NCBI RefSeq assembly: GCF_900090325.1
Contig: NZ_FMHW01000002.1
Coordinates: forward strand, 3,845,001-3,909,000
Length of the DNA stretch: 64,000 nt
Source: Micromonospora pallida
GTDB lineage: Bacteria > Actinomycetota > Actinomycetes > Mycobacteriales > Micromonosporaceae
Direction of reading: 5' to 3'
Below are positions 36,532 through 45,460 of the stretch, piece by piece. Numbering within the stretch: the stretch's first letter is position 1; every line of letters starts with the position of its first letter. The notes beneath the pieces are model-generated. The model was not told the origin of the DNA. It was given only the letters and a program-made list of their open reading frames with translations, and ran no database searches. Position numbers and translations under genes: made by a program.

Positions 36532-39500
36532 ATGAGGCGCACGAGGCTGGCGGTCACCGGCGTGTTCGCCCTGGTCGCCGCGCTGGCGCTGACCGCTCCG
36601 GCGAGCGCGCGGCCACCGTCCGACCCGGGCGGTCGCGGCGACGGCCTCGAGGTGTACGTCGGCACGGTCAACCCGGAGCAGCTCGAACAGCTCCGCGTGG
36701 CCGGCGTCGACCTCGGCCACGACCAGCGGGGCACCGGCCCTGCCGGCACCACCACCGTGGAGACGGTGCTCACCCGGCGGCAGGCCGACCGGCTGGCCCG
36801 GCAGGGCGTCCCGCTCCGCGTCAAGCAGGTCGACGGCCAGGACGCCTCCCGAACGCTGCGCGACCAGGCCGCCGACGGCTGGACGGCGTTCCGCCCGTAC
36901 TCCGCGCCCGGCGGCATCCGGGACGAGATCACCGCCACCGCCGCCCGGCACCCGAAGCTGACCAAGGTCGAGAGCATCGGCCGTACCCACCAGGGCAAGC
37001 CGATCCTCGCCCTGAAGGTCACCAAGAACGCGCGCAGCGTGCCGGACGGGCGGCGACCGGCGGTGCTCTACCTGAGCAGCCAGCACGCCCGGGAGTGGAT
37101 CACCCCGGAGATGACCCGGCGGCTGATGCACCACGTCCTGGACAACTACGGCCGCGACCGGGAGATCACCCGGCTGGTGGACACCACCGAGCTGTGGTTC
37201 CTGCCGGTGGCCAACCCCGACGGGTACGACCACACCTTCACCCCCGGCAACCGGCTGTGGCGCAAGAACCTGCGCGACAACGACGGCGACGGGAGGATCA
37301 CCGCTGTCGACGGCGTCGACCTGAACCGCAACTTCGCCCACCAGTGGGGGTACGACAACGAGGGCTCCTCGCCGGACCCGGCCAGCGACACCTACCGGGG
37401 CCCCGGCCCCAACTCGGAGCCGGAGACCCAGGCCCTGGACCGGCTCTTCCGCCGGGTCGGCTTCGAGTTCTTCGTCAACTACCACTCGGCGGCCGAGCTG
37501 CTCCTCTACGGCCTCGGCTGGCAGGTCGCCACGCCCACCCCGGACGACGTGATCTACCAGGCGATGGTCGGCGACGACAGCCACCCGGCCGTGCCCGGCT
37601 ACGACCCGGACCTCTCCGCCGAGCTGTACGTCGCGAACGGTGACACCGACGCCCACGTCGTCGCCCGACACGGTGCGCTCGGCTTCACCCCGGAGATGTC
37701 CACCTGCCAGACGGTCGCCGAGTCCGACCCGGACGACCAGTGGCGTCCCGAGGACTGCGTGAGCAGCTTCGTCTTCCCCGACGACGAGAAGCTGATCGCC
37801 GCCGAGGTGACGAAGAACCTGCCGTTCGCCCTCGCGGTGGCACAGTCCACCCACGACCCGGACGACCCGGTCTCGGTGGTCGGCCGGAGCACCCCGGACT
37901 TCGTGGTCGACGCCTTCGACACCTCGTACGGCCGCACCCAGCAGGTCGCCGCGATCACCCGGCGGGCCCTCACCAACGTGCGGATGCACTACACGGTCAA
38001 CGGCGGCCGACCGAAGACCGTCGCGGTCCGCGAGTGGCGCGGCGGCGAACGGTACGGCGACACCCACGACGACTACTACGCCGAGCTACGCGGCACGGTC
38101 ACCGGTGCCCGGCCGGGCGACCGGGTCGAGGTCTGGTTCACCGGCAACAAGCGTGGCCGGGGCCCGGTCGCCAGCGAGCACTTCACCTACCGCGTGCACA
38201 CCGACATCGGCGGCGAGGTGCTCGTCCTGGCCGCCGAGGACGTCACCGGCCTCAGCCCGGAACAGGACGGCACCGGCGCTAAGTACGCCGACGAGGTGGT
38301 CGCGTCCCTGACCGCCGCCGGACGCAGCAGCGACGTGTACGACCTCGACACGATGGGCCGGAAGGCCCCCCACCACCTGGGCGTGCTGTCGCACTACCGG
38401 GCGGTGGTCTGGGAGACCGGCGACGACGTCATCCCCCGCGCCCCCGGCCAGGTGCCGGGCACGGCGGCCCGGGCGGCGGCGGAGACCGAACTGGCTGTCC
38501 GGGACTACCTCAACGAGGGCGGCAAGGTGCTGGTCGGTGGCAAGTTCGCGCTGTACGCGCAGGCCAACGACGGAGCGTACGTGTACCAGCCGACCGCGCC
38601 CGCCGAGTGCACCGACCCGGACGACACCACCTGCCTGCCGCTGTCGAACGACTTCCTCCAGTACTGGCTGGGCGCGTACAACTACGTCAGCGACGGCGGC
38701 AGCGTGGACGGCACCCCGTACCCGGTGCGGGGCTCCGAAGGCGCGTTCGCCGGGTTCCAGGGCACCCTCAACGCCCCCGGCTCGGCCGGCAACCAGGACC
38801 ACACGGCGTCCCTGCTCAGCACGTCGAGCTTCCTGCCGCCGGACCAGTTCCCGCAGTTCGGCACGGTGACGGCGGTGGACTGGGTACGTCCCGGCGGCGC
38901 GCCGTTCGACCCGCGCACCGGCGAGTGGTACGGGTACAGCGGGCGGGCCGACGAGGCGTACAAGCGGCTCACCCGGACCGTGGACCTGACCTCGGCCACC
39001 AGCGGTGAGCTGCGCTTCTTCGCCTCGTACGACATCGAGCCGAACTGGGACTTCATGATCGTCGAGGCGCACGAGGTGGGTACCGACGACTGGACCACCC
39101 TGCCGGACCGCAACGGCCACACCAGCACCGACACCGGGGACAGTTGCGAGAGTGGCCTGGCCACCGAACTGCACCCGTTCCTCCTGCACTACCAGGGCGC
39201 GGACTGCTCGCCGACCGGCAGCACTGGACAGTGGCACGCCGCCACCGGCGCCTCCAACGGCTGGCAGGAGTTCTCCGTCGACCTGACGGCGTACGCCGGC
39301 AAGCGGGTCGAGGTGTCGATCTCGTACGTCTCGGACTGGGGCACCCAGGGGCTCGGCGTCTTCGTGGACGACGCCCGGGTCGTCGTGGACGGGGCCACCG
39401 TGGCGGAGACCTCGTTCGAGACGCCCGACCTGGGCGGCTGGACGGTGGCCGGTCCCCCGCCCGGCTCGCTGCCCGGCTCGAACGACTGGTCCCGCAGCCA

Positions 39501-39642
39501 GCGGGCCTTCGAGGAGGGCGCGGTGCTGGTCACCGCCGACACCGTCTACCTCGGGTTCGGACTGGAGGGACTGGCCCCGGCCGCCCGGGACGACCTCGTC
39601 GCCCGGTCGCTGACCCACCTCCTCGGCCGCCCCCGCCCCTGA
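36532..39642 (+). CDS. Large secreted M14 zinc carboxypeptidase
   Basis: 1036 residues, far longer than the peptidase domain alone. A signal peptide (MRRTRLAVTGVFALVAALAL, cleavage near PASARP) and a pro-like region (about 28-110) precede the M14 domain (about 115-430). Zinc ligands and catalytic residues are seen in LSSQHAREWITPEMTRRL (HxxE), VANPDGYDHTF, DLNRNFAHQWGY, FFVNYHSAAELLLYG and the catalytic glutamate in GFTPEMSTC. The remaining 600 residues form beta-rich regions, the last (about 780-1010) resembling the concanavalin-like end of immune-inhibitor-A-type proteases. It probably degrades extracellular peptides. It stands apart from the flanking polysaccharide genes. Confidence 0.92.
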   Translation: MRRTRLAVTGVFALVAALALTAPASARPPSDPGGRGDGLEVYVGTVNPEQLEQLRVAGVDLGHDQRGTGPAGTTTVETVLTRRQADRLARQGVPLRVKQVDGQDASRTLRDQAADGWTAFRPYSAPGGIRDEITATAARHPKLTKVESIGRTHQGKPILALKVTKNARSVPDGRRPAVLYLSSQHAREWITPEMTRRLMHHVLDNYGRDREITRLVDTTELWFLPVANPDGYDHTFTPGNRLWRKNLRDNDGDGRITAVDGVDLNRNFAHQWGYDNEGSSPDPASDTYRGPGPNSEPETQALDRLFRRVGFEFFVNYHSAAELLLYGLGWQVATPTPDDVIYQAMVGDDSHPAVPGYDPDLSAELYVANGDTDAHVVARHGALGFTPEMSTCQTVAESDPDDQWRPEDCVSSFVFPDDEKLIAAEVTKNLPFALAVAQSTHDPDDPVSVVGRSTPDFVVDAFDTSYGRTQQVAAITRRALTNVRMHYTVNGGRPKTVAVREWRGGERYGDTHDDYYAELRGTVTGARPGDRVEVWFTGNKRGRGPVASEHFTYRVHTDIGGEVLVLAAEDVTGLSPEQDGTGAKYADEVVASLTAAGRSSDVYDLDTMGRKAPHHLGVLSHYRAVVWETGDDVIPRAPGQVPGTAARAAAETELAVRDYLNEGGKVLVGGKFALYAQANDGAYVYQPTAPAECTDPDDTTCLPLSNDFLQYWLGAYNYVSDGGSVDGTPYPVRGSEGAFAGFQGTLNAPGSAGNQDHTASLLSTSSFLPPDQFPQFGTVTAVDWVRPGGAPFDPRTGEWYGYSGRADEAYKRLTRTVDLTSATSGELRFFASYDIEPNWDFMIVEAHEVGTDDWTTLPDRNGHTSTDTGDSCESGLATELHPFLLHYQGADCSPTGSTGQWHAATGASNGWQEFSVDLTAYAGKRVEVSISYVSDWGTQGLGVFVDDARVVVDGATVAETSFETPDLGGWTVAGPPPGSLPGSNDWSRSQRAFEEGAVLVTADTVYLGFGLEGLAPAARDDLVARSLTHLLGRPRP

Positions 39643-39993
39643 CCCTGCTTGGCCCGCCCCTGCTTGGCCGGCCCAGCCCCGCCGCCCCACCCAGCTCGCC
39701 CCCGCCCGGCCGCCACCCGGCCCCACCGGGGCGGCGGCCCCACCGGGGCGGCGGGGCCGCGGGCGGCGGGGCCCCCGGTCCCGCCCGGGCCCTTCCCGGC
39801 CCGATGATCGACACGATATGCGGCATCTTGGGGTGTCCTGGTCCCTCCGACACCCCAAGATGCCGCAATCGGAGTCGATCATCGGGCCGCCTATCCGGCG
39901 AGGCCGGACGGGCAGGGCGAGGCCGGACGGGGCGGGACCGGGCCGGACGGGCAGAACAGCTCGGGGTGGCCCGGGGTCCGGGTAGAAAGCGGG
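39643..39993. other. Intergenic GC-rich stretch with a long palindrome
   Basis: No gene is supported in these 350 bases. The first part is low-complexity C/G sequence with short repeats (CCTGCTTGGCC twice, near 39645 and 39659; CACCGGGGCGGCGG twice, near 39723 and 39738). The palindrome at 39798-39888 occupies the centre, and the rest is G-rich sequence with repeated CCGGACGGGCAG or similar units. Confidence 0.5.
39798..39888. repeat. Long intergenic palindrome (copy 3 of a related family)
   Basis: Outer 15-bp arms (GGCCCGATGATCGAC / complement) and inner 19-bp arms (TGCGGCATCTTGGGGTGTC / complement) flank an 11-base loop. Between convergent M14 and capG genes it can serve as a bidirectional terminator. 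Its GATC-ACACGA and GCGGCAT-GGGG parts closely match the element at 28222-28301. Confidence 0.75.
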
Positions 39994-41118
39994 TCAGCGG
40001 CGGACGCCGGCCCAGTCGTGGTGCCGGCGGACCGTGGAGAGGATGAAGTCGACCACGCGGCGGGAGGTGTCCGGCACCCGGTAGTCGGCGGGGCAGGGCA
40101 CCCCGTCCGCCGCGACCTGGTCGACCGTCACCCGGACCGCCTCGACCACGCCGGCCGGGTCCAGCCCGGTCATGATGATCCCTCCGGCGTCCAGCGCCTC
40201 CGGGCGTTCGATCGACTCCCGCAGGGTCACCGCCGGGAACCCGAGGATCGCCGCCTCCTCGCTGATCGTCCCGCTGTCGGAGAGGGTGCAGCTGGCCCCG
40301 AGTTGGAGGCGTACGTAGTCGAAGAGGCCGAACGGCTCGTGGAACGTGATGCCGTCCAGGGTGCTGTCGTCCGGGGCGAGCGCCTCCAGCCGCTTCCGGG
40401 TACGCGGATGGGTGGAGACGAGCACCGGCAGGCCCCACTCGGCCCGGACCGCCCGCAGGCAGTCCAGCAGCCGGCCGAGCCGGGCGGGCGCATCGACGTT
40501 CTCCTCCCGGTGCGCGCTGACCAGGAAGTACCCGCCCAGGGTCAGGCCGAGCTGGTCGAGGATGGCCGAGCCGTCGATGTCCGGACGGTGATGGTCCAGC
40601 ACCTCCCGCATCGGCGACCCGGTGTGCAGGATCCGGCGCGGGTGCAGTCCCTCGGCGAGCAGGTTGCGTCGGGCGTGCTCGGTGTAGACCAGGTTGAAGT
40701 CGGCGACGTGGTCGACGAGGCGGCGGTTGGTCTCCTCCGGCACGTTCAGGTCGAAGCAGCGGTTGCCCGCCTCCATGTGGTAGACCGGCACCCGCATCCG
40801 GCGGGCCATCAGCGCGGCGATGCAGCTGTTCGTGTCGCCGAGCACCAGCAGGGCGTCCGGACGTAGTTCGGCGATCGCCTGTTCCATGCCGACCAGCACG
40901 CCGCCGAGGGTGCGCCCCAGCGAGGACGTGTCGACGTCGAGGAAACGGTCGGGGCGACGCAGCCGCAACTCGGTGAAGAACACCTCGGAGAGCGAGTGGT
41001 CCCAGTTCTGCCCGGTGTGCACCAGGACGTGGTCCACCGTCCGGTCCAGTCGGTCCATCACCCGGGCCAGCCGGATGATCTCTGGCCGGGTGCCGACCAC
41101 GGTCATAACCCTGGTCAC
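39994..41118 (-). CDS. capG: CapG/WecB-like UDP-N-acetylhexosamine 2-epimerase
   Basis: 374 residues with family motifs MTVVGTRPEIIRLARVMDRL, VHTGQNWDHSLSEVFF, LLVLGDTNSCIAALMARRM, VYHMEAGNRCFDLNVPEETN, VSAHREENVDAPARL and CTLSDSGTISEEAAILGFPA. The CFDLNVPEETNRR form and ALDAGGIIMTGL match CapG/FnlC rather than plain WecB. It carries out the last step to UDP-N-acetyl-L-fucosamine, completing the path started by capE and capF 10 kb away. The ATG at 41118 is the natural start. Confidence 0.9.
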   Translation of the reverse strand: MTRVMTVVGTRPEIIRLARVMDRLDRTVDHVLVHTGQNWDHSLSEVFFTELRLRRPDRFLDVDTSSLGRTLGGVLVGMEQAIAELRPDALLVLGDTNSCIAALMARRMRVPVYHMEAGNRCFDLNVPEETNRRLVDHVADFNLVYTEHARRNLLAEGLHPRRILHTGSPMREVLDHHRPDIDGSAILDQLGLTLGGYFLVSAHREENVDAPARLGRLLDCLRAVRAEWGLPVLVSTHPRTRKRLEALAPDDSTLDGITFHEPFGLFDYVRLQLGASCTLSDSGTISEEAAILGFPAVTLRESIERPEALDAGGIIMTGLDPAGVVEAVRVTVDQVAADGVPCPADYRVPDTSRRVVDFILSTVRRHHDWAGVRR

Positions 41119-41183
41119 GGTCGTGCTCCCCTCGTCGCCGCCACGGTGGGGCCAACGAGGGGACGCGCAGGCGGTGACGCGGG

Positions 41184-42827
41184 TCAGCTCTGGGCGAGCA
41201 CCGTCGAGACCAGGTCCCGCGCCTCCTCCTGGATCCGGGTCAGGTGTTCCGGACCCTGGAACGACTCGGCATAGATCTTGTAGACGTCCTCGGTGCCGGA
41301 GGGGCGGGCGGCGAACCAGCCCGAGGCGGTGGTCACCTTCAGCCCACCGATCGACGCGCCGTTGCCCGGGGCGGCGGTGAGCGTCGCGGTGATCGGCTCA
41401 CCGGCCAATTCGGTCGCGGTGACCTGCTCCGGGGAGAGCTTGCCAAGCACGGCCTTCTCCTCCCGGCTGGCCGGGGCGTCGATCCGGGCGTACGCGGGCG
41501 CGCCGAACCGCTCGGTCAGGTCCGCGTAGTGCTGGCTCGGTGTCCGGCCGGTGGTGGCGATGATCTCGGCGGCCAGCAGGCAGAGCAGGATGCCGTCCTT
41601 GTCGGTGGTCCAGGTGCTGCCGTCCCGACGCAGGAACGACGCGCCCGCGCTCTCCTCGCCGCCGAAGCCGACCGTGCCGTCGAGCAGTCCCGGCACGAAC
41701 CACTTGAAGCCGACCGGCACCTCCAGCAGCGGGCGACCCAGGTCGGCCGCGACCCGGTCGATCATCGAGGAGGAGACCAGGGTCTTGCCGACCGCCGCGG
41801 CCGGGCCCCAGCCGGTACGGGTACGGAACAGGTGGGCGATCGCCACCGCGAGATAGTGGTTGGGGTTGAGCAGGCCACCGTCGGGGGTGACGATGCCGTG
41901 CCGGTCGGCGTCCGCGTCGTTGCCGGTGGAGACCTGGTAGTCGGCGCGGGCGGCGATCAGCGAGGCCATCGCGTTCGGCGAGGAGCAGTCCATCCGGATC
42001 TTCCCGTCGCCGTCCAGCGTCATGAACCGCCAGGTCGGGTCGACGGTCGGGTTCACCACGGTCAGGTCGAGCTTGTGCCGCTCGGCGATCTCGCCCCAGT
42101 ACGCCACGCTCGCCCCGCCGAGCGGGTCCGCGCCGATGCGTACCCCGGCGTCCCGGATCGCGGCGATGTCGAGCGCGGCCGGCAGGTCGTCGACGTAGTT
42201 TGCGACGAAGTCGTACGTGCCGGTGGTGTCGGCGGCGCGGGCCCGCGCGTACGGGATGCGTTTCACCTCGGCGAGCCCGGCGGCGAGGATCGCGTTCGCG
42301 CGGTCCTGGATCCAGCGGGTGGCGTCGGTGTCGGCCGGACCGCCGTTGGTGGGGTTGTACTTGAACCCGCCGTCGTCGGGCGGGTTGTGCGACGGGGTGA
42401 TGACGATGCCGTCGGCGAGGCCGGCGGTGCGGCCCCGGTTGTGGGTGAGTACGGCGTGCGACAGCGCCGGGGTGGGGGTGTAGCCGTCCCGGCTGTCGAC
42501 CAGCACCGTCACGTCGTTGGCGGCGAGCACCTCCAGGGCGCTCACCGCCGCCGGGGCGGAGAGCGCGTGGGTGTCCCGGGCGAGGAAGAGCGGCCCGTCG
42601 ACGCCGTTCACCCGCCGGTAGTCGCAGAGCGCCTGGGTGACGGCAAGGATGTGGTCCTCGTTGAAGGCGTTGCGCAGGCTCGACCCGCGGTGCCCCGACG
42701 TGCCGAAGGAGACCTGCTGCGCCGGGTCCGTCGGATCCGGGTGCTCGGCGTAGTAGGCGGTGACCAGCCGGGGCACGTCGACCAGGTCGGCGGGCTGGGC
42801 GGGTTGACCGGCACGGGCGTGGACCAC
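41184..42827 (-). CDS. pgm: Phosphoglucomutase (alpha-D-glucose-phosphate-specific)
   Basis: 547 residues from the GTG at 42827, eight bases after GGAGGAGG; this start gives [18 protein letters not shown], which lines up with the start of E. coli Pgm (546 residues), so an upstream GTG at 42845 is rejected. Motifs: [20 protein letters not shown], the phosphoserine loop [20 protein letters not shown], the metal site [15 protein letters not shown], and [18 protein letters not shown]. It interconverts glucose 1-phosphate and glucose 6-phosphate and feeds GlgC next door and UDP-sugar synthesis in the polysaccharide locus. Confidence 0.95.
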   Translation of the reverse strand: MVHARAGQPAQPADLVDVPRLVTAYYAEHPDPTDPAQQVSFGTSGHRGSSLRNAFNEDHILAVTQALCDYRRVNGVDGPLFLARDTHALSAPAAVSALEVLAANDVTVLVDSRDGYTPTPALSHAVLTHNRGRTAGLADGIVITPSHNPPDDGGFKYNPTNGGPADTDATRWIQDRANAILAAGLAEVKRIPYARARAADTTGTYDFVANYVDDLPAALDIAAIRDAGVRIGADPLGGASVAYWGEIAERHKLDLTVVNPTVDPTWRFMTLDGDGKIRMDCSSPNAMASLIAARADYQVSTGNDADADRHGIVTPDGGLLNPNHYLAVAIAHLFRTRTGWGPAAAVGKTLVSSSMIDRVAADLGRPLLEVPVGFKWFVPGLLDGTVGFGGEESAGASFLRRDGSTWTTDKDGILLCLLAAEIIATTGRTPSQHYADLTERFGAPAYARIDAPASREEKAVLGKLSPEQVTATELAGEPITATLTAAPGNGASIGGLKVTTASGWFAARPSGTEDVYKIYAESFQGPEHLTRIQEEARDLVSTVLAQS

Positions 42828-42887
42828 TTCTGCAACCTCCTCCACGGGCGGACCGCCGGGCGGATCCGGCGGACGATGACGACAGTC

Positions 42888-44120
42888 TCAGACCTCGACG
42901 CGTTGACCCTTGCCGATCACCACGATGCCGTTGTCCGAGACGGTGTAGCGCTGTCGGTCCTTCTCGAGGTCGACGCCGATCTCGGCGCCCTCGGGGACGT
43001 ACACGTTCTTGTCCAGGATGGCCCGGCGGACCACCGCGTGTCGGCCGATCTCGACACCCTCCATCAGCACCGCGCCGTCGACGTGCGACCAGGAGTGGAC
43101 CTTGACCTTCGGGGAGACGACCGAGTTCTCCACCAGCGACCCGGAGATCACCGCACCCGGCGAGACCATCGAGGCGACCGCCCGGCCGACCCGCTCGCCC
43201 CACTGGTGCACGAACTTGGCCGGCGGGTAGGTCTGTTGCCCGCTGTAGATCGGCCACTCGAAGTTGTAGAGGTTGAAGACCGGGTGGACGTTGATCAGAT
43301 CCATGTGCGCGTCGTAGAACGAGTCGAGCGTCCCCACGTCCCGCCAGTAGCCGAAGTCCCGCTCGGTGCTGCCGGGCACCTCGTTGTCACGGAAGTCGTA
43401 GACGTTCGCCTCGCCCCGCTCGACCAGCATCGGGATGATGCTGCCGCCCATGTCGTGCTTGCTGGTCTTGTCCTCCGCGTCAGTCTCCAACGCCTCGACC
43501 AGCGCCTTCGTGGTGAAGACGTAGTTGCCCATGGAGGCGTAGATCTGGTCGGGGGCGTCGGGCAGCCCGACCGCGTCGGTGGGCTTCTCCCGGAACGCCC
43601 GGATCCGCCGACCGTCCTCGCCCACCTCGATCACGCCGAACTGGTCGGCCATCGACAGCGGCTGCCGGATTCCGGCGACGGTGACGGCGGCACCGGAGGC
43701 GATGTGCTCCTCCACCATCTGCCGGGGGTCCATCCGGTAGATGTGGTCCGCGCCGAAGACGAGCACGTAGTCCGGCTTCTCGTCGTAGATCAGGTTGAAG
43801 CTCTGGTAGATCGCGTCGGCCGAGCCGGCGAACCACCACGGGCCGCGCCGCTGCTGGGCCGGGACCGGGGTGACGTAGTTGCCGAGCAGGGTCGACATCC
43901 GCCAGGTCTTGGTGATGTGCCGGTCCAGCGAGTGGGACTTGTACTGGGTCAGCACGACGATCTTGAGGTATCCGGCGTTCGCCAGGTTGGACAGGACGAA
44001 ATCCACCATCCGGTACATCCCACCGAACGGCACGGCGGGCTTGGCCCGGTCGGTGGTGAGCGGCATCAGGCGCTTGCCCTCCCCACCGGCCAGGACGATC
44101 GCGAGCACCTTCTCAGCCAT
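42888..44120 (-). CDS. glgC: Glucose-1-phosphate adenylyltransferase (ADP-glucose pyrophosphorylase)
   Basis: 410 residues, the normal length. The nucleotide-binding loop is [20 protein letters not shown] (about residues 11-30), followed by [63 protein letters not shown] and a C-terminal left-handed beta-helix ([20 protein letters not shown]). It makes ADP-glucose from glucose 1-phosphate and ATP. The gene is divergent from glgM, as in mycobacteria, where the pair supplies the GlgE pathway of alpha-glucan synthesis. Confidence 0.96.
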   Translation of the reverse strand: MAEKVLAIVLAGGEGKRLMPLTTDRAKPAVPFGGMYRMVDFVLSNLANAGYLKIVVLTQYKSHSLDRHITKTWRMSTLLGNYVTPVPAQQRRGPWWFAGSADAIYQSFNLIYDEKPDYVLVFGADHIYRMDPRQMVEEHIASGAAVTVAGIRQPLSMADQFGVIEVGEDGRRIRAFREKPTDAVGLPDAPDQIYASMGNYVFTTKALVEALETDAEDKTSKHDMGGSIIPMLVERGEANVYDFRDNEVPGSTERDFGYWRDVGTLDSFYDAHMDLINVHPVFNLYNFEWPIYSGQQTYPPAKFVHQWGERVGRAVASMVSPGAVISGSLVENSVVSPKVKVHSWSHVDGAVLMEGVEIGRHAVVRRAILDKNVYVPEGAEIGVDLEKDRQRYTVSDNGIVVIGKGQRVEV

Positions 44121-44226
44121 GCCCAGACGCTAACCACCCGCGTGCGACTTCACCACTCGTACGGGCACACTTCACGGCTGGTTCCACACCAGGTGGCGTG
44201 GCGCGACGTGCACTAGATTGCGGGGC

Positions 44227-45429
44227 ATGACCGACTCCGCGCCGCTCCGCGTCGACCTGCTCACCCGGGAGTACCCGCCGGAGGTGTACGGCGGAGCCGG
44301 CGTGCACGTCGAGTACCTCGCCCGGGAGCTGCGCCGACTCGCCGACGTCCGGGTGCACTGCTTCGGCGCGCCGCGTACCGAGTCGGGCGTCACCGCGTAC
44401 CCCGAACCGGCCGAGCTGGCCGGCGCGAACGCGGCGCTGCGCACCATGGGCGTCGACCTGGCGATGGCCGCCGGATGCGCCGGCACCGACGTGGTGCACA
44501 GCCACACCTGGTACGCCAACCTCGCCGGGCACACCGCGAAGCTGCTGCACGGGGTGCCGCACGTGGTCACCGTGCACAGCCTGGAGCCGCTGCGCCCGTG
44601 GAAGGCCGAACAGCTCGGCGGCGGCTACGCGCTCTCCTCCTGGTGTGAGCGGACGGCGATCGAGGCCGCCGACGCGGTGGTCGCGGTGAGCGCCGGCATG
44701 ATGCGGGACGTGCTGGCCGCGTACCCGTCGGTCGACCCGGCGAAGGTCCGGGTGGTGCACAACGGCATCGACACCACGCAGTACGCCCCGGACCACGGCA
44801 CCGAGGTGCTGACCCGGCTCGGCGTCGACCCGTCCCGCCCCAGCGTTGTCTACGTCGGGCGGATCACCCGGCAGAAGGGTCTGCCGTACCTGCTCCGGGC
44901 GGCCCGGGAACTGCCGGCGGAGGCACAGTTGGTGCTGCTGGCCGGCGCGCCGGACACGCGAGAAATCGCCGCCGAGGTGGAGGGGCTGGTCGACGAGCTG
45001 CGGGCGAAGCGGTCCGGGGTGGTCTGGGTGGCCGAGATGCTGCCGAAGCACGAGGTGATCCAGGTGCTCACCCACGCCACCGTCTTCGTCTGCCCGTCCG
45101 TGTACGAGCCGATGGGCATCGTCAACCTGGAGGCGATGGCCTGCGAGACGGCGGTGGTGGCGACCGCCACCGGTGGCATCCCCGAGGTGGTCGCGGACGG
45201 CGAGACCGGGCTGCTCGTCCCGATCGAGCAGGCGACCGACGGCAGCGGCACCCCGCTGGACCCGGAACGATTCGTGGCCGACCTGGCGGCGGCGGTCAAC
45301 ACGCTGCTCGCCGATCCGGAGCGGGTGGAGACGTTCGGCCGCGCCGGCCGCCGCCGGGCGGTCGAGCACTTCTCCTGGGACGCCATCGCCGAACGCACGG
45401 TCGAGGTGTACCGCTCGCTGCTGTCCTAG
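44227..45429 (+). CDS. glgM: ADP-glucose-dependent GT4 alpha-glucosyltransferase (GlgM/GlgA-type)
   Basis: 400 residues from the ATG at 44227. It is a GT-B enzyme with REYPPEVYGGAGVHVEYLAR at the N-terminus, VVHSHTWYANLAGHTAKLLH, VVAVSAGMMRDVLAAYP, RVVHNGIDTTQYAP, VVYVGRITRQKGLPYLLRAA and PSVYEPMGIVNLEAMACETA with the donor-site glutamates. Its length and place opposite glgC fit the actinobacterial enzyme that makes maltose 1-phosphate (GlgM) or extends glucan (GlgA); GlgM is the better guess from mycobacterial knowledge. Confidence 0.9.
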   Translation: MTDSAPLRVDLLTREYPPEVYGGAGVHVEYLARELRRLADVRVHCFGAPRTESGVTAYPEPAELAGANAALRTMGVDLAMAAGCAGTDVVHSHTWYANLAGHTAKLLHGVPHVVTVHSLEPLRPWKAEQLGGGYALSSWCERTAIEAADAVVAVSAGMMRDVLAAYPSVDPAKVRVVHNGIDTTQYAPDHGTEVLTRLGVDPSRPSVVYVGRITRQKGLPYLLRAARELPAEAQLVLLAGAPDTREIAAEVEGLVDELRAKRSGVVWVAEMLPKHEVIQVLTHATVFVCPSVYEPMGIVNLEAMACETAVVATATGGIPEVVADGETGLLVPIEQATDGSGTPLDPERFVADLAAAVNTLLADPERVETFGRAGRRRAVEHFSWDAIAERTVEVYRSLLS

Positions 45430-45460
45430 GGCAGGACTCGGCTGATGTGGAGTACGCGGT

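Noticed and set aside
41244..44216. 990-residue plus-strand open frame over pgm and glgC
   Set aside because: Antisense to two clear metabolic genes; composition is not protein-like.
44121..44226. Imperfect palindrome between glgC and glgM (CCACACCAGGTGGCGTGG)
   Set aside because: The arms have mismatches and a short length; too weak to call an operator.
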